Assembly: GCA_028292345.1 (NCBI GenBank)
Contig: JAQGMN010000418.1
Span: 1-23,577 of the forward strand
Length of the DNA: 23,577 bases
Reading direction: 5' to 3'
Source: Polaromonas sp.
Lineage (GTDB): Bacteria > Pseudomonadota > Gammaproteobacteria > Burkholderiales > Burkholderiaceae_C
A program made the position numbers and the translations under genes. Below the pieces are notes generated by a model, which was given only the letters and a program-made list of their open reading frames with translations, ran no database searches and had not been told where the DNA came from. Below, one piece after another: positions 1-7,300 of the stretch. Positions within the stretch are counted from its first letter, which is position 1. Each line of letters starts with the position of its first letter.

Positions 1-133
1 CGTTGTAGAGCCAAAACGGCTGGCCCAGCATGCCGAAGATGCACGCCCAGCGCCGATACGATTCGCGGCGCTCCTGCGAGAGCCACACCGCGAGCGCCCC
101 GAACAGGGCAATTCCGATCTGATCAATGGCCAT
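1..133 (-). CDS. Small hypothetical membrane protein, 3' end outside window
   Basis: Reading the minus strand from an ATG at 133 gives an open frame of 44 codons that runs off the window edge. It begins MAIDQIGIALFGALAVWLSQ, then a short Arg/Glu-rich stretch (ERRESYRRW), then a second hydrophobic stretch (ACIFGMLGQPFWLYN). This looks like two short hydrophobic segments flanking a charged turn, so a small inner-membrane protein is likely. From memory it resembles short hypothetical proteins of Burkholderiales, often of phage or accessory context, but I cannot name a family or function. The frame stays open upstream of 133, but no better start is visible and the ribosome-binding site is weak. 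It lies 70 bases downstream of the response-regulator gene on the same strand. Confidence 0.5.
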   Translation of the reverse strand, partial: MAIDQIGIALFGALAVWLSQERRESYRRWACIFGMLGQPFWLYN

Positions 134-203
134 GGGCCCCGCTGGAACTAACGCGCCGTTCAGGGCGGTGGCTGAGCTCGGGAAATTATTTGTGGCCACT
201 TAC

Positions 204-827
204 TTACTTGGCAACCAAGCCACTGCGATGCGCCGCAAACATAGCTTGTGAACGGCTACTTACTTGCATCAGTACAAAGATAGCCTGCACATGGCCGCGC
301 ACAGTGAACTCAGACAAATCCATCCGACGCGCCATCACCTTATTAGACAAGCCTTCACACAGCAAACTCAGCACCTCGCATTGGCGTGGCGTCAGTCGCG
401 GTTTTTTCGTGACATTGCTGTCAGTGTTTTCCTGTCCGTCATTGACTTGGTGAGGCAAGGACTTGCCTAGTATTTGATAAATGACCTGGATAATTTTTTT
501 CGCAGTGTCAGCTTTAGACACAAAAGCCGCAGCGCCGCAGGATAAGGCCTGCCAAACGATATCTGACTCCATAACCGACGACAGCATCACCACGGGTACT
601 TGGGGCCAGCGTTGTTTAAGCAGTCCCAGACCCTCTATTCCGTTAACGCCTTGCAGTTGAATATCCAGCAACACCAGCGTTGGAGGTTCGGTGTAGTCAC
701 GTTCAGCCTGCTCTAGGGACGCCGCCTCACGCACCTCGACATCGGGTATGCCAGCCTTCAGCACCAAGCTCATGCCAGAGCGGAACAGCGCATGGTCGTC
801 AATAAGAAGAATACAAATAGAAACCAT
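204..827 (-). CDS. NarL/FixJ-type LuxR-family response regulator
   Basis: The 207-residue product has the standard two-domain layout of a DNA-binding response regulator. The receiver domain (about residues 1-122) shows the acidic pair D10-D11 (LLIDDHALF), the phospho-acceptor D55 (LVLLDIQLQG), S83 in the switch Thr/Ser position and K105 (FVSKAD). A linker of about 20 residues leads to a LuxR helix-turn-helix (about 145-200), with LTPRQCEVLSLLCEGLSNK and LSEFTVRGHV as the recognition region. The segment after the recognition helix (IFVLMQVSSRSQA) departs from the usual pattern, but the fold signature is clear. It would be phosphorylated by a sensor kinase and regulate transcription. No kinase gene is in the window, so it is an orphan here. 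It is divergent to the FliT-like gene, with about 100 bases between the two starts, and has lower GC than the adhesin operon. Its target is not known; the promoter element shared with the adhesin operon makes that operon a candidate. Confidence 0.93.
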   Translation of the reverse strand: MVSICILLIDDHALFRSGMSLVLKAGIPDVEVREAASLEQAERDYTEPPTLVLLDIQLQGVNGIEGLGLLKQRWPQVPVVMLSSVMESDIVWQALSCGAAAFVSKADTAKKIIQVIYQILGKSLPHQVNDGQENTDSNVTKKPRLTPRQCEVLSLLCEGLSNKVMARRMDLSEFTVRGHVQAIFVLMQVSSRSQAMFAAHRSGLVAK

Positions 828-855
828 TATTAAATTACATCACCTCAAGCAGCCC

Positions 856-921
856 TTGCCAAGCAGTCAATTTTGACCATGGACAAAATTACATAATTAG
901 TACAAACTTAATATTTGTTAC
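856..921 (+). promoter_or_regulatory. Promoter/operator element, copy A (regulator / FliT-like divergent promoter)
   Basis: This stretch lies between the divergent response-regulator and FliT-like genes. It contains AAGCAGTCAATTTTGACCAT at 861-880, within which GTCAA-TT-TTGAC is a perfect inverted repeat. A second imperfect dyad, GTACAAA (900-906) with TTTGTTAC (914-921), follows. The whole stretch aligns with 1476-1545 in front of the adhesin operon: 21 of 25 positions match at 856-880 against 1476-1500, and the downstream dyad also matches. TTGACC at 873-878 could serve as a -35 hexamer, but the hexamer 17 bases later (ATTAGT) is a poor -10, so activator dependence is plausible. The binding protein is inferred, not seen. 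Confidence 0.6.
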
Positions 922-926
922 ATGAA

Positions 927-1244
927 ATGAAAATGAATAGCAAAAACAAAGTTTTGTTTTGGTACGAGGAAATCGCCGAACTGACCGACCGCATGTTGGT
1001 ATTGACGCGCACTCGTCAGTGGGAGAATTTGCCAGGGCTGGAAACTCAATACAGTGACATGATGAAGCAACTGACGGCTATCGAGCCTCTGCACGCATTG
1101 AATGCGGAGCAGTTAGCAAGAAAGTGCCGACTGTTGTATGTAATCAACTCCAATCAGTACAAGATTTCGAGCTTCATTCAGCCGCAACTGGATGCACTGA
1201 GTGCCTGTCTGAGGAACTTGGAATTACAGCGACGACTGCATTAA
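927..1244 (+). CDS. FliT-like flagellar chaperone
   Basis: This is a small 105-residue, mostly helical protein. The N-terminal pattern (FWYEEIAELTDRMLVLTRTR, then WENLPGLETQY) and the C-terminal half (ARKCRLLYVINSNQYKISSF, then IQPQLDALSACL) match the layout of beta-proteobacterial FliT: YE-x-IA-x-LT-x-x-ML, then W-x-x-L-x-x-LE, then RK-x-x-L-x-x-I, then P-x-L-x-x-L. FliT binds the filament-cap protein FliD and, in enterics, also antagonises the FlhDC activator. There are no flagellar genes (fliD, fliS) beside it, so it is an orphan copy. Starts at 927 and 933 are both possible, and neither has a good ribosome-binding site; I chose 927. Base composition is AT-richer than the downstream operon, which is consistent with separate acquisition. 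Family assignment is by pattern only. Confidence 0.68.
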   Translation: MKMNSKNKVLFWYEEIAELTDRMLVLTRTRQWENLPGLETQYSDMMKQLTAIEPLHALNAEQLARKCRLLYVINSNQYKISSFIQPQLDALSACLRNLELQRRLH

Positions 1245-1282
1245 GCCTGCGGCGAATTACCGGTCGCTGGCACGGATGTCGA

Positions 1283-1316
1283 GGCTGCGTGGTATAGCAG
1301 CCCTAGCTTTATTTCA
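1283..1316 (+). terminator. Possible Rho-independent terminator after the FliT-like gene
   Basis: GGCTGC (1283-1288) pairs perfectly with GCAGCC (1297-1302) across an 8-base loop and is followed by CTAGCTTTATTTC, which is moderately T-rich. It begins 38 bases after the FliT-like stop codon. The stem is only six pairs and the T tract is interrupted, so it may be a weak terminator or just a hairpin. Confidence 0.45.
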
Positions 1317-1324
1317 GCAGGCAG

Positions 1325-1350
1325 TACCTCCTAGTAATCCATTAGGAGTA
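1325..1350. promoter_or_regulatory. Inverted repeat, possible operator
   Basis: CTCCTA (1328-1333) and TAGGAG (1343-1348) form a perfect six-base inverted repeat with a nine-base spacer. Allowing a one-base bulge, the dyad extends to TACCTCCTA against TAGGAGTA. The arm TACTCCT on the minus strand matches the NarL heptamer consensus TACYNMT, and the other arm (TACCTCC) matches at six of seven positions, but the arms are not in the 7-2-7 spacing typical of NarL. A role as an operator for the neighbouring NarL-type regulator is inference. Confidence 0.35.
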
Positions 1351-1475
1351 TACGTTTGAGCGCTTTTCCCCTAAATGGATGTTTTGGCAGATTTTGCTCT
1401 GTTCTCCGGCACAGGTAACCCGACGAACCTGCCCCATTGGGCTGGATGCAAGTTCACTCACCAAAGATTCGAGTG

Positions 1476-1545
1476 TTGTCAAGCAGTCATTCTTGACCGT
1501 ATATGCACAAAAACAAATACTGTACAAGCTAGTAATTATTGTAAC
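1476..1545 (+). promoter_or_regulatory. Promoter/operator element, copy B (adhesin operon)
   Basis: AAGCAGTCATTCTTGACCGT at 1481-1500 matches copy A (861-880) at 17 of 20 positions, and the match extends left as TTG-Y-CAAG. GTCAAG (1478-1483) and CTTGAC (1492-1497) form a perfect six-base inverted repeat here. Downstream, GTACAA (1522-1527) and TTGTAAC (1539-1545) repeat the second dyad of copy A with small spacing changes. A sigma-70-like pair TTGACC (1493-1498), 17 bases, AATACT (1516-1521) fits within it. If used, transcription would start near 1528 and leave an untranslated leader of about 235 bases before the transporter gene. This is the best promoter candidate for the four-gene operon. 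Confidence 0.6.
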
Positions 1546-1550
1546 TAATA

Positions 1551-1568
1551 GGAAAGCGTGCGCTTTCC
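1551..1568. promoter_or_regulatory. Perfect 8-bp inverted repeat, possible operator
   Basis: GGAAAGCG-TG-CGCTTTCC is a perfect dyad with eight-base arms and a two-base centre, placed about 25-40 bases downstream of the predicted transcription start and 195 bases before the transporter gene. It has no T tract, so a terminator is unlikely. A repressor operator, or a hairpin in the mRNA leader, is the likeliest reading. The cognate protein is unknown. Confidence 0.45.
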
Positions 1569-1762
1569 CTTGGAAGTCTTCTCGTGAGCGGTACATCGAA
1601 AATTATTCGAAATTCACTACCAAAATTCTTTTCTATGAAACCCCCTGTAATATTTGTTCTTGAGCAGGGTTTGCCGCTGCGGCGCTGCTTCCCTTTAGCC
1701 CAGCATCGCCGCATCGGTTTTGCCAACGCGAGCTGGCCAGCTCGTCGAATTTGTGTGTCGAG
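1569..1762 (+). other. Untranslated leader of the adhesin operon
   Basis: This is non-coding by all signs I can see: small frames here have no family resemblance and no good ribosome-binding sites. It contains one further short dyad, TCGAA (1596-1600) with TTCGA (1606-1610), inside an AT-rich patch (about 1592-1660), then returns to high GC before the transporter start. No riboswitch or attenuator fold could be recognised. Confidence 0.4.
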
Positions 1763-3418
1763 ATGAGCCGGCTCATGCCATTAAATCTCTTTTCTACGCG
1801 TCGAATCGCGCTGGTCACGGCCATCCTGGCATTTACAAGCGGTAGTGGCATGGCGGCTGACATGCCTGCGATCGATCCGGCCGCCCGTATGCAGGACGAA
1901 CTCAGGCGCGCCGACAGCGCCGCTCCGCTGGTTCCAGCGCTGCCCCACCTGGCACCAGCAGAGCCCCTGCAGATCCCCGAAGCGCCCATGTTCGCGGGAA
2001 AAGTGCTGCTCCATGAGGTTTTGTTTTCGCCCAGCGAGCTACTTGACGATGCCGAATTGCACGCACTGACCCAGCCTTACTTAGGGCGCGAAGTCACCAG
2101 CCAGGATCTCAACGCTTTCCTTCGCGCCATCCAGACACTGTACCTGAGCAAGGGTGTACAAACGGCAGTGCCAGTGCTGCCTCAGCAGGATTTGCAGAGC
2201 GGCTCCATGCGGGTGTTGCTGGTCGAAGGCAAGCTCGGAGCGGTCAAGGTTGAGGGCGCGTTCAGCGTAGATTCTGACTGGGTCGGCCAGTGGTTCGACC
2301 TGGCAGCCGGCTCCGTCATCCGGCCCGAGGAACTTGAGCGCCGCCTGGGCGTATTCAATGTGACCAGCGACTACGCGGCTCAGGCGGCCTATGTTCCTGG
2401 CACTGAATTCGGCCGGAGCGACTTGCTGATTCGCGTGCCAGATACCTCGATGTCGCAGGTCTGGGGATTGATGGACATGCCCGACATCAGTTCCGGCCAC
2501 GCAACGGGTACCAGCCTGATCGCCGGCTATCGCCGCTACCCGCTGGGTCTGCGCGGCGGTCGCGTGGATGTCATGACCATCGTCAACTCGAATGCCGCCA
2601 CGCTGAGCCTGGCGGGCAGCCTGCCATTGGGCCAGCAGGGCTGGCGGCTAGGTGGCAGCGCCACGGGCTCGCGCTCGCGAAGCACGTTCGAGTCAAGCAA
2701 TCCCGACATACCCGACCTGGTGATCAATGGTGTGTCCAGCTCAATGGCGGTGGAGCTTGGACGCCATCTGCCCATTTTCGCGCAGCAGCTGCTGCGTCTG
2801 TCCGGTGCCGTGTCGCAGGTGAAGTCCAAGTCGACCATCAGCGGCGAAGTGCTGAGCGACCGGAGCGTCGAGAGGCTGACACTGGCGGCATCGACAGACT
2901 GGCCGGCACGGGAGCCGGGCGATGTGTCGCCGGGGTCGCTGCGCACCTCAATCACCACCGCACGGGGGCCGGTCAACGCCTATAGTTTTGTGGAAGTGGC
3001 GGGCATGGTCGCGGTCAGGCTGGGCGCGGTGGGCGGACCCTTGCTGCGCGTCAACGGCCAGGCACGGCTGGGCGCGCGTAACGCACCGGACGTCACGGAC
3101 GCCTGGTTGGCCGGCGGCAGCAATTCGGTGCGAGGCTTCGACAGCGGCGCCGTGATCGGCGAACGCGGTCATGCGCTGCAACTGGCGCTGTATCAACCCG
3201 TCACGGTCGAGGGACTCGATTCCACCGAGGCGTATCTGTTTGCCGACCAGGCCCGAGCCATCAGCAATGGTTCATCGCACAGCATCGCATCTGCCGGTGC
3301 GGGTGTCCAGTTTCAGGTGAATCGACACTTAGCGGTCGATGCCACCCTCGCCAGGCAGATCGCCGGCTTCCAGGGAGCACGAACGCGGCTGTCGCTGCGG
3401 GCCAGCGCGACCTGGTAG
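1763..3418 (+). CDS. FhaC/ShlB-type two-partner secretion transporter (TpsB)
   Basis: This 551-residue Omp85-superfamily pore would export the giant exoprotein encoded downstream. The signal peptide has a basic n-region, the core IALVTAILAFTSGSG and a likely cut near MA-AD (about residue 31). A Pro/Ala-rich linker precedes two POTRA domains (about 81-158, with the TLYLSKGVQTAVPVLPQQDL and MRVLLVEGKLG patterns, and about 159-228). A beta-barrel then runs from about 230 to 551. The loop-6 hallmark VRGF lies at 456-459 within GGSNSVRGFDSG. The protein ends in SLRASATW, an aromatic terminus expected for BAM-assembled barrels. Total length is near that of FhaC. The frame is open from a TTG at 1751, but ATG 1763 or 1775 gives a more sensible signal peptide; neither has a strong ribosome-binding site. 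It is first in the operon and 76 bases before the SapC-family gene. Confidence 0.93.
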   Translation: MSRLMPLNLFSTRRIALVTAILAFTSGSGMAADMPAIDPAARMQDELRRADSAAPLVPALPHLAPAEPLQIPEAPMFAGKVLLHEVLFSPSELLDDAELHALTQPYLGREVTSQDLNAFLRAIQTLYLSKGVQTAVPVLPQQDLQSGSMRVLLVEGKLGAVKVEGAFSVDSDWVGQWFDLAAGSVIRPEELERRLGVFNVTSDYAAQAAYVPGTEFGRSDLLIRVPDTSMSQVWGLMDMPDISSGHATGTSLIAGYRRYPLGLRGGRVDVMTIVNSNAATLSLAGSLPLGQQGWRLGGSATGSRSRSTFESSNPDIPDLVINGVSSSMAVELGRHLPIFAQQLLRLSGAVSQVKSKSTISGEVLSDRSVERLTLAASTDWPAREPGDVSPGSLRTSITTARGPVNAYSFVEVAGMVAVRLGAVGGPLLRVNGQARLGARNAPDVTDAWLAGGSNSVRGFDSGAVIGERGHALQLALYQPVTVEGLDSTEAYLFADQARAISNGSSHSIASAGAGVQFQVNRHLAVDATLARQIAGFQGARTRLSLRASATW

Positions 3419-3494
3419 CAGCCATCACCCCATCCGAACACAGTTGGCAACCCAAAGAACTTCATTGACCCTCCTTTTCGAAATAACCCGCTCC

Positions 3495-4316
3495 ATGAAA
3501 AAAATTCAAACTCCGCCCGTCCCTGCCTTTACTCCCGCACCCGCCGTTGCGGCCGCATCTGATTTCACTATCCTGCACCGCGAGGCCCACCGCTTGCTGC
3601 GGTTGAACCGCGACCAGCGCGATATGCGTTGGGTCGGCAACGCCATCACAGTGGCACTCGCGGCTGCGGAAATGCCGGCAGCGGCGGTCGAGTTTCCGTG
3701 CGTCATGACGCGCGTAGCCGGCGGCGGCGGGCGGCTCCTGGCCATTACTGGCTTGGAGCAGGGTCGTAACCTTTTCGTGGATACCGACGGGCACTGGACC
3801 GGCAACTACCTGCCGGCGGTTCTGCGCACCTGGCCGTTTCGCCTGTTGACTGAGTACGACGACGAAGGCGCACGACCGGTCGCCGTGCACCGGCCCGCGC
3901 TCGGTCTGGCCAAGGGCGATCCATTGTTCGACGATCAGGGCAAGGAAATGCCCTGGCTGCAGGCGGTCTTGCAAGAACTGGTCGCGCTGGACGCGGCGGC
4001 CTCGACGACCTCCGACATGGTGGCCGCGTTGGACGACGCCGGCGTGCTCCATGAGCGCACGCTGCAGGTCATCCTGTCGAGTGGCCGCCAGATGGAACTG
4101 ACCGGCTTCTTGAGCGTTGATGAGACCAAGTTGAATGCGCTTGACGCGGCGCAAGCCGGGGAACTTCACAGCAAGGGTGCGCTGGCATTGGCCTACCTTC
4201 ACCTGCTGTCCATCAGGCGCTTCAGGCCCCTGATGGAGCGCGCTGCGCAGCAAGAGCCTGCCGCAGCGCCGGTGGCGGCCACCGCCCCGGCCGAGCCCGA
4301 GCCGGCCACCGCCTGA
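3495..4316 (+). CDS. SapC-family protein (PF07277)
   Basis: This 273-residue protein has the collinear motifs of the SapC family: DMRWVGNA (43-50), NLFVDTDGHW (92-101), NYLPAVLRTWPF (104-115), GDPLFDDQGK (141-150), GFLSVDETKLNAL (204-216) and LALAYLHLLS (230-239). It ends in a Pro/Ala/Glu-rich tail. The family is named for a Campylobacter fetus S-layer-associated protein, but its biochemistry is unsettled. No hydrophobic signal core follows the MKK start, so it is probably cytoplasmic. The frame extends upstream to 3339, overlapping the transporter gene; that extension has no family resemblance, so ATG 3495 is chosen although its ribosome-binding site is weak. It sits between TpsB and TpsA, in the position where some two-partner systems carry an accessory gene. 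A role in chaperoning or modifying the exoprotein before export is inference. Confidence 0.88.
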   Translation: MKKIQTPPVPAFTPAPAVAAASDFTILHREAHRLLRLNRDQRDMRWVGNAITVALAAAEMPAAAVEFPCVMTRVAGGGGRLLAITGLEQGRNLFVDTDGHWTGNYLPAVLRTWPFRLLTEYDDEGARPVAVHRPALGLAKGDPLFDDQGKEMPWLQAVLQELVALDAAASTTSDMVAALDDAGVLHERTLQVILSSGRQMELTGFLSVDETKLNALDAAQAGELHSKGALALAYLHLLSIRRFRPLMERAAQQEPAAAPVAATAPAEPEPATA

Positions 4317-4369
4317 TAAAGCCTCCTTCATTTCACATCGCCCGCACTGCCTTCCTATCCCCGGTTACC

Positions 4370-4373
4370 AGGA
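4370..4373 (+). promoter_or_regulatory. Ribosome-binding site of the giant exoprotein
   Basis: AGGA lies nine bases before ATG 4383 and supports that start over the in-frame ATGs at 4401 and 4422, which would shorten the Arg-rich n-region of the signal peptide. Confidence 0.55.
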
Positions 4374-4382
4374 CTCCACGCC

Positions 4383-7300
4383 ATGAAACTCCCCGCCCGC
4401 ATGATCCGTTCCCCCGCCCTGATGGCCCGCCTTGCCCGCCGGCGCCTGCTGGTGCGCGTGCGACCGCTGGCTTTGGCGGCAGCGGTTGCGCTGGGCGCGA
4501 CCGGGCCGGTGGTGCAGGCGCAGACGGTTATCACACCGCTCATGGGCGCCGGGCAGACCGCCACCGTGGTGACCAGCCAGGGCAACCAGACCGTCGTCAA
4601 CACACAGTCCCTTCGGGACGGCAATGCCTTCAGCACCTACTCGGCCTTCCAGGTTGGCCAGGGCGACACGGTCAAGCTCGCGGTGCCCCAAGGCGCCAAC
4701 TGGTGGGTCAACATCGTGCGCGATTCGCGGGTGCGCGTTGATGGCCGTCTGGAGAGTCGCCTGACCGACGGCCGTATTGGCGGCAACATCCTGTTTGTCG
4801 ACAGCCACGGTTTCGCGGTCGGGCCGACCGGGCAAGTCGATGTCGGCCGGCTAACGTTCGCCGCGCCATCCACCACCTTTGTGGACGCTCTGCTGGCCGG
4901 CGGTGGTGTATTGTCCGGCGCTGCCGTAGCCGGGCTGCTGACCGGTCAATTCGAGCGCTCGGCCAACGGCGCAGTGGATATTCAGGGTCGGGTCATGGCC
5001 CAAGACGGGGTGAACCTGATGGCGGGCGCTGGCGGCGGCGCGGCTCGCGCGGTGAGCATCACCGGTCAGGTGGTGGTGCAGGGCCGCGCGGCTGGCTCGG
5101 CGGTCAATCTGGGCGATTTGAAAACGCTTGCGCCGCTGCAAGACCTGGATGGCGTCATCGACATCACCACGCCCGGCAGCATCCGGCTGGACGGCGTGCT
5201 GATTTCCGACAGCGCACTGTGGACGCGTGCGGGCGCGATCCGCGTCGTGGCTGGAACCGACATTGCGGTGGGCGCCAATACGCGCATTTCTGCTTCCGGC
5301 GCGGTCGGCACCGGCCAGGCCGGCGGGCAGATTGCCCTGTTCGCGCACCGTGACATTGCCAACGAACCCGGCGCCGTGCTGCGCGCCCATGGTGATGGCG
5401 CAGGCGCAGGCGGGCAGATCGAATACTCGAGCGTGAAGAAACTCGCGCTGCACAACATGACGCTGGACGCGGGCAGCGACACCGGCAAGGGCGGCCTGGT
5501 CTACCTCGACCCCGAAGACGCGACCATTACCCAGGAAGCCGGCAACCTGACCAACGGCGCCGACTTCGTCGTCGAAGCCTCGAACTCCATCACGGTCAGT
5601 TCAGGCACCATCGTCAACACCCGCCAGGTCGCCGCCGGCGACTCCACCAACGACAACGTCGCCTCCAGCGGCAACAGCGGCAACATAAGCCTGACGGCCC
5701 CGCACATCGCCGTCGAAGCCGACAGCGTGCTCGATGCATCGGTGCAAAACCGCAGCGGTTCAACCTACACGGCGGGCGACGTTACGTTGACGGCCAAACA
5801 CAGCAGCAGCGGCGAGACGCTGGTCACGCTGGCCGATGCCAACGCGTCCATCGACGTGGCCGGCAAGCTGAAGGGTCGCGACATCACGCTTTCGGCTACC
5901 ATCGAGTCGTCGGCGCAGTTTGGAGGCATCTCGGGCACCATCCAGCAAAAGGTGATCGACCTGGCGCTGGAAGGACTGGGCTCTCCCCTGGCTCTGAGTC
6001 TGGCCTATGTCGAGGCCAAGGGTGACGCCAACGTGCGTATCAGCTCGGGCGCGGTGCTCGATGCGTCGCGAGATCTCAGCATCACCGCGATGGCGGACCG
6101 TTCCGCTGGCGCCGAGACAAAAACCGAAGGCGCATCGTTTGCCAACCTCAGCGCCGGTTTTGCGCGGGTCAGCGGTACCACGTCAATCGATGTGGAGGGC
6201 GACACCTTGCTGAGGGCCGGGCGCAACATCGACATGGTCGCCGCGTCCAAAACCACGATTGCCATGAGCTCTGCAGCTGCAGGCGAGACTGACGAGGCCA
6301 CCGGTGCTGCAAACGTGGCATCGGTCGTATTTGCGGGCTCGCAATCCGACGTCACGACGTCCGTGCACATTGCCGCCGGCGCCGTGCTGGTCAGCGGCGG
6401 CGACACCACCCTGCAAGCCTTTCACGGCGCGCAGTACGAGACCTCGGCAGAGGCCAAGGTCTATGGCGGCGGCACGGTCGGCATGGTCGGCGCGCTGTCG
6501 CTGCAGAAGTCGACCACCACCGTCACGGTCGATGGGCGCATCACGGCAGGCGGCGATGTCAAGCTGATGGCCATGAATGCCTCGGCGAAAAATTCGATCT
6601 CGGCCGAAGCTGTCAACGCCAGCGAAGACGAAGAAGCGGACAAGCCGGAGTTGCCAGAGTCGCTGGAGCTGTCCGATGACGAAGCCAAGGAAAAACTGTT
6701 CAGCGCTTTCATGGACATGGCCGCCGAACTGGGCAGGGGCCCCGACAAAGCCTCGGGCGGCGACGTAAGCCCGCCCGCGCTTCGCATGGCCGGCGCCATG
6801 ACTTGGTCGCAGTCCGACCACACGACACGTGCCAGCCTGGGCGCCGACGCCGTGGTCAATGCCGCTGGCAATGTCGTCATCGACGCACAGACGCTGGTTG
6901 GCCAGCTCAAGAGCAGCACCGCGTCCGAAGCGACATCGGAAACCGACGGCGAGGACGCCTCGAAGATCGCGCTGAGCGCGGCCTTCAACTTCGGTTCGCA
7001 CAGCTACACCACCGAGGCGCTGGTCGGCGCGGGCGCGGTCATCAATGGCGCCCATGTTGCGGTCCATGCCGCCACCGACATTCCCGAGTTTTATTCGGCC
7101 GGCCTGCCGCTCGAATGGGACAGCATCACGTCAGCCTATGAAAACATCATGGGCGGCACCGACTTCCTGACCGATGGTTTCAACAGCAACGTCGGCGCAT
7201 CCGGCGCGGCCGCCGACCTGGCCGTCGCTGGCGCCGTCAGCCTGTCGTTCATCAAGAACAAGACCGTCGCCTGGGTCGACACCGGCGCGCACATCACCGC

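Noticed and set aside
1342..1726. Small frames on both strands in the intergenic region
   Set aside because: They have no good starts or family resemblance, and they overlap dyads and the promoter element.
3339..3494. Upstream extension of the SapC-family gene overlapping the transporter gene
   Set aside because: The extra 52 residues are Arg/Pro/Ser-rich out-of-frame readthrough of the transporter gene and precede the family's conserved region; ATG 3495 gives a normal-length SapC.
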